Made by a program: the position numbers and the translations under genes. A stretch of DNA of 64,000 bases from Nocardiopsis sinuspersici (GTDB lineage Bacteria; Actinomycetota; Actinomycetes; Streptosporangiales; Streptosporangiaceae), in NCBI GenBank assembly GCA_008638415.1, contig ML703345.1, forward strand, positions 234,231 to 298,230, read 5' to 3'. Position 1 is the first letter of the stretch; each line of letters opens with the position of its first letter. Of this stretch, positions 60,517 through 64,000 are shown piece after piece. The notes below the pieces were generated by a model. The model made no database searches. It was given only the letters and a program-made list of their open reading frames with translations, and was not told the DNA's origin.

Positions 60517-60557
60517 GGCCGGGGGTAGGCTCCAGAGCACCCGCACACCCCCGTTTA

Positions 60558-60571
60558 GTGACCTGGGTCAC
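60558..60571. promoter_or_regulatory. Perfect palindrome ahead of the HAD/NUDIX operon
   Basis: GTGACC-TG-GGTCAC at 60558-60571, 88 bases before the HAD-gene ATG, is a plausible operator. The sequence after it is locally A+T-richer and probably holds the promoter. Confidence 0.4.
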
Positions 60572-60658
60572 ATCCCTTTAGGTGGGGTTTACACCTTTTC
60601 CGTCATGTCCACGGGTTAGCGTTGGCATGTTTTGTCATGCCCATTCACTTGAGGAACG

Positions 60659-61393
60659 ATGCCGAACACACCCGCAGCACCGACGGCGATCTGCTTCGAC
60701 CTGGACGACACCCTCATCGACGACCTCGCCGCGTCGTCCACAGGGCTCCGCGCGGTCATGGAGCGGCTCGGCCACCCCGACTTCGGTGCCGCGCGCAGTC
60801 TGTGGGACGTACAGACCGAGATCTCCTTCGGCTCCTACCTGCGCGGCCGCCTGAGCCTGGAACAACAGCGTCGCGAGCGCATCCGCGCCCTGGCGGTCCA
60901 GGCCGGGCACGCCGACATCGCCGACCAGCACTGCGACGACCTCTACCGCCTCTACCTGGACGCGCACCGCTCGGCCTGGCAGCTCTTCCCCGACACGATC
61001 CCCTCCCTGAACACCCTGGCATCGGCCGGATACCGCCTGGCCGTGGTCACCAACGGCATCGAGGCCCTCCAGCACGCCAAACTGCAGGCCCTGGAACTGA
61101 CCCCCTACTTCCACGCCGTGGTGTGCGCCGACACCGCCGGAACGGGCAAACCCGACCCGCGCATCTTCCACACCGCAGCCCAGCGCCTGGGCGTGGACCC
61201 CACCTCCTGCTGGCACGTGGGCGACCAGATCCAGGCCGACGGCGTGGGGGCCGTGGCCGCGCGTATGCACCCGGTCATGGTCGACCGCCGAGGCCAGCAG
61301 CGCTTCGAGTCCGTGAGCACCATCACCAGCCTGGACGACCTGCTGCGCATGGTCGGCCTGCCCAGCGCGGTCCCCGCTGCGGGACCGCTGTGA
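60659..61393 (+). CDS. HAD-superfamily hydrolase
   Basis: A phosphatase-like protein of 244 residues. Motif I is FDLDDTLID (nucleophile Asp), motif II LAVVTNG, motif III lysine in GTGKPDPRIF, and motif IV WHVGDQIQAD. A helical cap (about 25-100) follows motif I, placing it in the subfamily I group (phosphoglycolate phosphatase/pyrimidine nucleotidase-like). The stop overlaps the NUDIX GTG by four bases, so both act in one pathway, perhaps nucleotide clean-up (inference). Confidence 0.87.
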   Translation: MPNTPAAPTAICFDLDDTLIDDLAASSTGLRAVMERLGHPDFGAARSLWDVQTEISFGSYLRGRLSLEQQRRERIRALAVQAGHADIADQHCDDLYRLYLDAHRSAWQLFPDTIPSLNTLASAGYRLAVVTNGIEALQHAKLQALELTPYFHAVVCADTAGTGKPDPRIFHTAAQRLGVDPTSCWHVGDQIQADGVGAVAARMHPVMVDRRGQQRFESVSTITSLDDLLRMVGLPSAVPAAGPL

Positions 61394-62151
61394 CCGCTAC
61401 CTCCGCCGGAGAACCGCGACGGCGCGTCACCGCGCACCTGGTCACCGAAACGTCGGTGATCGGCGCCCGTGTGCTGTTCGGACAGGACCCGGCGGAGGTG
61501 GTCCGCGGCCTGGGCGGGCTGTCCCCGGACACGCCCCTGCACGCCGTGGACGTGCTCACCGAACTGGTGGAGGCCCCCGACGGCACTCCCCTGCACATCG
61601 ACCGGGTGGTCTTCACCCGGCCCGGCCCCCGGGCGGCCTGGCCCTCGGCCGCCGCGGGAAGCGGCCTCTCGCCCTCCCCTGCCGAACTGGCCGCCGAAGA
61701 GGTGCTGCCCGAGGACCGCCCCCGGCTGCGCCGGTTCGCCTCCTACGGCATCGCCGTCGACCCCGGCGGCCGCGTGCTGCTGAGCCTGATCGCCGAGGGC
61801 TTCCCCGGCGCCGGAACCTGGCACCTGCCCGGTGGCGGCGTGGACGCGGGCGAGGACGCTCGCGCCGCGCTGCGGCGCGAGGTGGCCGAGGAGACCGGCC
61901 AGGACGGCCAGGTCGGCGACCTGATCACCGTCTCCAGCCACCACCGGAACCCGCCCGGCGGCCACGAGATCCACGCGGTGTGGGCGTTCTTCCACGTGTT
62001 CGTGCCCAGGCCGGGGCCGGCCAGGGTGCTGGAGGAGGACGGCTCGACCGCCGACTGCGGCTGGTTCACCCCCGAGGAGGTCGCCGGACTGCGCCTGTCC
62101 ACGACCGCCCAGCGCGGCCTGGCCCACCTGGCACGGCACAGCCGCCCCTGA
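61390..62151 (+). CDS. NUDIX hydrolase
   Basis: A protein of 253 residues. The Nudix box is complete: GGGVDAGEDARAALRREV then AEETG, matching Gx5Ex7REUxEExGU. An N-terminal extension of about 110 residues of unknown fold precedes it, so the enzyme is longer than simple MutT. Substrates of the family are nucleoside diphosphates linked to another group. It starts at a GTG overlapping the HAD stop. Confidence 0.87.
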   Translation: MTATSAGEPRRRVTAHLVTETSVIGARVLFGQDPAEVVRGLGGLSPDTPLHAVDVLTELVEAPDGTPLHIDRVVFTRPGPRAAWPSAAAGSGLSPSPAELAAEEVLPEDRPRLRRFASYGIAVDPGGRVLLSLIAEGFPGAGTWHLPGGGVDAGEDARAALRREVAEETGQDGQVGDLITVSSHHRNPPGGHEIHAVWAFFHVFVPRPGPARVLEEDGSTADCGWFTPEEVAGLRLSTTAQRGLAHLARHSRP

Positions 62152-62207
62152 GCACACCCCGCTTCGGCACACCCCGCGTCGGAGCCCGGGTCACCCGCCC
62201 CCAGGCG

Positions 62208-63476
62208 TCAAAAACGCAGGGCGAAGAGCTCGCGCAGCCACCACAGGCCCGCGCCCAGCGCCAGGACCGCCATGCCGGTGATGACCGCGGGCAGCGGCAG
62301 GCTGCACGCCAGCACCACACAGCCCACCAGCCCGGTCAGGGGCACCACCAGCGGCGGACGCGGCTCGTCGGCCCCCAGCCTCAGCGCCGAGGCGTTGGTG
62401 ATGGCGTAGTACACCAGGACGCCGAAGGCGGAGAAGGCGATGGCGCCGCGCAGGTCGGTGAACAGCACCAGGACGGCCACCAGCGCGGCGACCAGCAGCT
62501 CGGCCCGGTGCGGCACCCCGAACCGCTCGTGGACGACCGCGAGGGAGCGGGGGAGGTGCCCGTCGGCGGCCATCGCCGCGGTGGTCCTGGAGACGCCCAG
62601 GACCAGGGAGAGCAGCGCGCCGAGGCTCGCCATGGCGGCACCGGCGACCACCACCGGGGCCAGCCAGGGGAACCCGGCGACCTGGACTGCGTCGACCATC
62701 GGGGTGTCGGTGGTGGACAGGCGCTCACGGCCCAGCACGATCAGCAGGCCGGTACCGATGACCAGGTACAGCACGAGCACCCCGGCCAGGGACAGGTTGA
62801 TGGCGCGGGGAATGGTGGTCTCGGGGTCGCGGACCTCACCGCCCAGGGTGGCCACGCGCGCGTACCCGGCGAAGGCAAAGAAGACCATCCCGGCGGCGCC
62901 CAGCACCCCGAAGGAGCCGGGCCAGGGCCCCAGGCCCTCCACCTGGGCCACGGCCGCCAGGCGCCCGCTGAGGACCATCGCCGCGACCGCGGCGGCCAGG
63001 ACCGCCAGGACCAGGACCACCAGCACCTTGACCACCAGTGTGGAGCGCCTGATCCCCCGGTAGTCGAGCGCGGCGATCACGAGCAGGGCGGCCACCGCCA
63101 CGGGCTTCTCCCAGCCCGGCAGGAGATAGGCGGCGAAGGTCAGCGCCATGGCGGCGCAGGAGGCGATCTTGCCCACGACGAAGGACCAGCCCGCCAGGTA
63201 GCCCCACAGCTCGCCCAGGCGCTCGCGCCCGTAGACGTAGGCGCCACCGGACTCGGGGTGGCGGGCGGCGAGCCTGGCCGAGGAGACGGCGTTGCAGTAG
63301 GCGACGGTGCCCGCGATGATGACGGCCACGGGCAGCCAGGCGCCCGCTCCCAGCGCGGCCGGGGCGAAGACGGTGAACACTCCGGCGCCGAGCATCGCGC
63401 CCGCGCCGATGGCGACGGCGTCCACGGTGCCAAGGACACGGGCGGGCCTGGCCTGGGGTCCGGAAGAGGTGGGCAA
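62208..63476 (-). CDS. APC-family amino acid permease
   Basis: A 12-helix transporter of 422 residues. GTVDAVAIGAGAMLGAGVFTV is the first half-helix with the substrate-binding glycines, and AFAGYARVATLGGEVRDPET the conserved block around helix 6. It probably imports or exchanges an amino acid. I start at a TTG (63476) because AAGGAG lies five bases ahead and the next residues lead straight into the first helix; the longer frame to 63800 runs through non-coding-like sequence. Terminators lie beyond both ends. Confidence 0.85.
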   Translation of the reverse strand: MPTSSGPQARPARVLGTVDAVAIGAGAMLGAGVFTVFAPAALGAGAWLPVAVIIAGTVAYCNAVSSARLAARHPESGGAYVYGRERLGELWGYLAGWSFVVGKIASCAAMALTFAAYLLPGWEKPVAVAALLVIAALDYRGIRRSTLVVKVLVVLVLAVLAAAVAAMVLSGRLAAVAQVEGLGPWPGSFGVLGAAGMVFFAFAGYARVATLGGEVRDPETTIPRAINLSLAGVLVLYLVIGTGLLIVLGRERLSTTDTPMVDAVQVAGFPWLAPVVVAGAAMASLGALLSLVLGVSRTTAAMAADGHLPRSLAVVHERFGVPHRAELLVAALVAVLVLFTDLRGAIAFSAFGVLVYYAITNASALRLGADEPRPPLVVPLTGLVGCVVLACSLPLPAVITGMAVLALGAGLWWLRELFALRF

Positions 63477-63818
63477 CGGGTCTCCTTGCGTGGGTACTCC
63501 GGCGCGCACGCCGGTGGTAACGCGCCTTCCCCCGGGCACCTCCGGTAAAAGCGCGGCGCTACCTCGGACCGCGGCGGCGGGCCTGGTGTACCCGGCTGGC
63601 GCACGCTCCCCCGACACGGCCTGGTCGGGCACGGCGGCGCCCCGGCCGCTGGGGGCCGGGGCGGCCCCTCCGCCTCCCGGCGGTGGCCGTACCCGACTTC
63701 CGAGTGTGCCCGATCCCGGTGACCGGCGGGCGCAAACGACTCGTGGTGAAGGTGACCACTTCCGGTCCGCGCGGTGTCGGCCCGGTGCCCCGTACCCCAA
63801 CGTCGCCGGTCACGCCAA

Positions 63819-63847
63819 GGGCCCGGACCGGCGACCGGTCCGGGCCC
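63819..63847 (-). terminator. Perfect 13-bp hairpin terminator
   Basis: 63819-63831 (GGGCCCGGACCGG) pairs perfectly with 63835-63847, with a 3-base loop, 48 bases beyond the stop of the minus-strand gene at the right edge. Confidence 0.75.
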
Positions 63848-63895
63848 AGGCACCTGGGCGGCCCTCGTGATGCGACCACGGCGGCTCCCGCCCGG

Positions 63896-64000
63896 TCAGG
63901 TGGGCCGCCACGGAAGGCCGCTGTAGTCGTTGATGTCCGCGGCCGCGACCTGGCGGAGCTGGCGCGAGAGGTCGGACAGGGCGCGCGAGACCGCGAGCTC
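63896..64000 (-). CDS. C-terminal end of an unidentified gene
   Basis: The minus-strand frame open from the right edge encodes ELAVSRALSDLSRQLRQVAA then ADINDYSGLPWRPT and stops at 63898-63896. Only 34 residues are visible; the family is not recognisable. A strong terminator follows. Confidence 0.55.
   Translation of the reverse strand, partial: ELAVSRALSDLSRQLRQVAAADINDYSGLPWRPT

Noticed and set aside
1-64000. tRNA or rRNA genes
   Set aside because: I looked for T-arm GTTCRANNC patterns with matching acceptor stems and for rRNA blocks and found none that fold; this is a by-eye check only.

Overview
The window is very GC-rich actinomycete DNA. Nearly every regulator, transporter and enzyme resembles families common in Streptomyces and Nocardiopsis relatives; a Nocardiopsis-like host is my inference, since there is no rRNA gene or other taxonomic marker here. 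I found no tRNA, rRNA or CRISPR array. Many genes are small regulator-plus-effector units: TetR, ArsR, MerR or XRE proteins beside an efflux pump, oxidoreductase or hydrolase, often divergent across an operator-like inverted repeat. Several regulators appear to be leaderless, with a -10 hexamer ending 6-7 bases before the ATG.

Layout. 1-7.0 kb: a cut CorA-type transporter, an APH-family phosphotransferase, an HTH/hydrolase/dienelactone-hydrolase operon, an RmlD-like reductase, and an ArsR/SRPBCC/DHFR-like operon. 7.1-23.7 kb is a mobile-element graveyard mixed with working cassettes. It holds pieces of Tn3-family transposase at 7.2 and 20.7-21.1 kb, resolvase remnants at 7.3-7.6 and 18.2 kb, an integrase C-terminus at 13.2 kb, an intact serine recombinase at 19.3 kb with a res-like upstream region, a broken TSUP permease, a 63-bp exact duplication and a three-copy repeat around an orphan kinase-like gene. 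The intact cassettes are an MFS pump with an alcohol dehydrogenase, SnoaL/TetR, quinone reductase/TetR, an ECF sigma factor with a SnoaL-like tail, and a metallo-beta-lactamase-fold hydrolase.

24-38 kb: enoyl-CoA hydratase, an erythromycin-esterase-like gene with a TioE/MerR regulator, RNase Z, a PrmC-like methyltransferase behind a translated leader and hairpin, a thioredoxin-reductase-like enzyme with a TetR regulator, an SGNH hydrolase, an aminotransferase, a methyltransferase, and a TetR/FAD-monooxygenase operon. 38-56 kb: a frameshifted transglutaminase-like gene, a cysteine-desulfurase-like enzyme, adenine/adenosine deaminase, a DUF2332 protein, a GlxA-type regulator, an eroded ABC ATPase beside SoxR, a flavin reductase-like protein, RNase HI, peptide deformylase, an SMI1/KNR4 protein, a NarL-type two-component pair, an acyl-CoA-synthetase-like pseudoenzyme, a Bcr/CflA pump, and a HipA-like/DUF3037 pair. 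56-64 kb: a membrane-anchored kinase N-lobe diverging from a MoxR/DUF58/VWA operon, a HAD/NUDIX operon, an amino acid permease and a gene cut by the right edge.

The most unusual signals are: the top strand is strongly C-rich from about 36.3 to 55.6 kb whatever the gene direction, ending abruptly inside the HipA-like gene; several proteins keep a fold but have lost the catalytic residues (acyl-CoA synthetase, ABC ATPase, kinase N-lobe, transglutaminase-like); and the leader peptide with nested hairpin at 28.9 kb. No single feature is convincingly a new defence or biosynthetic system.
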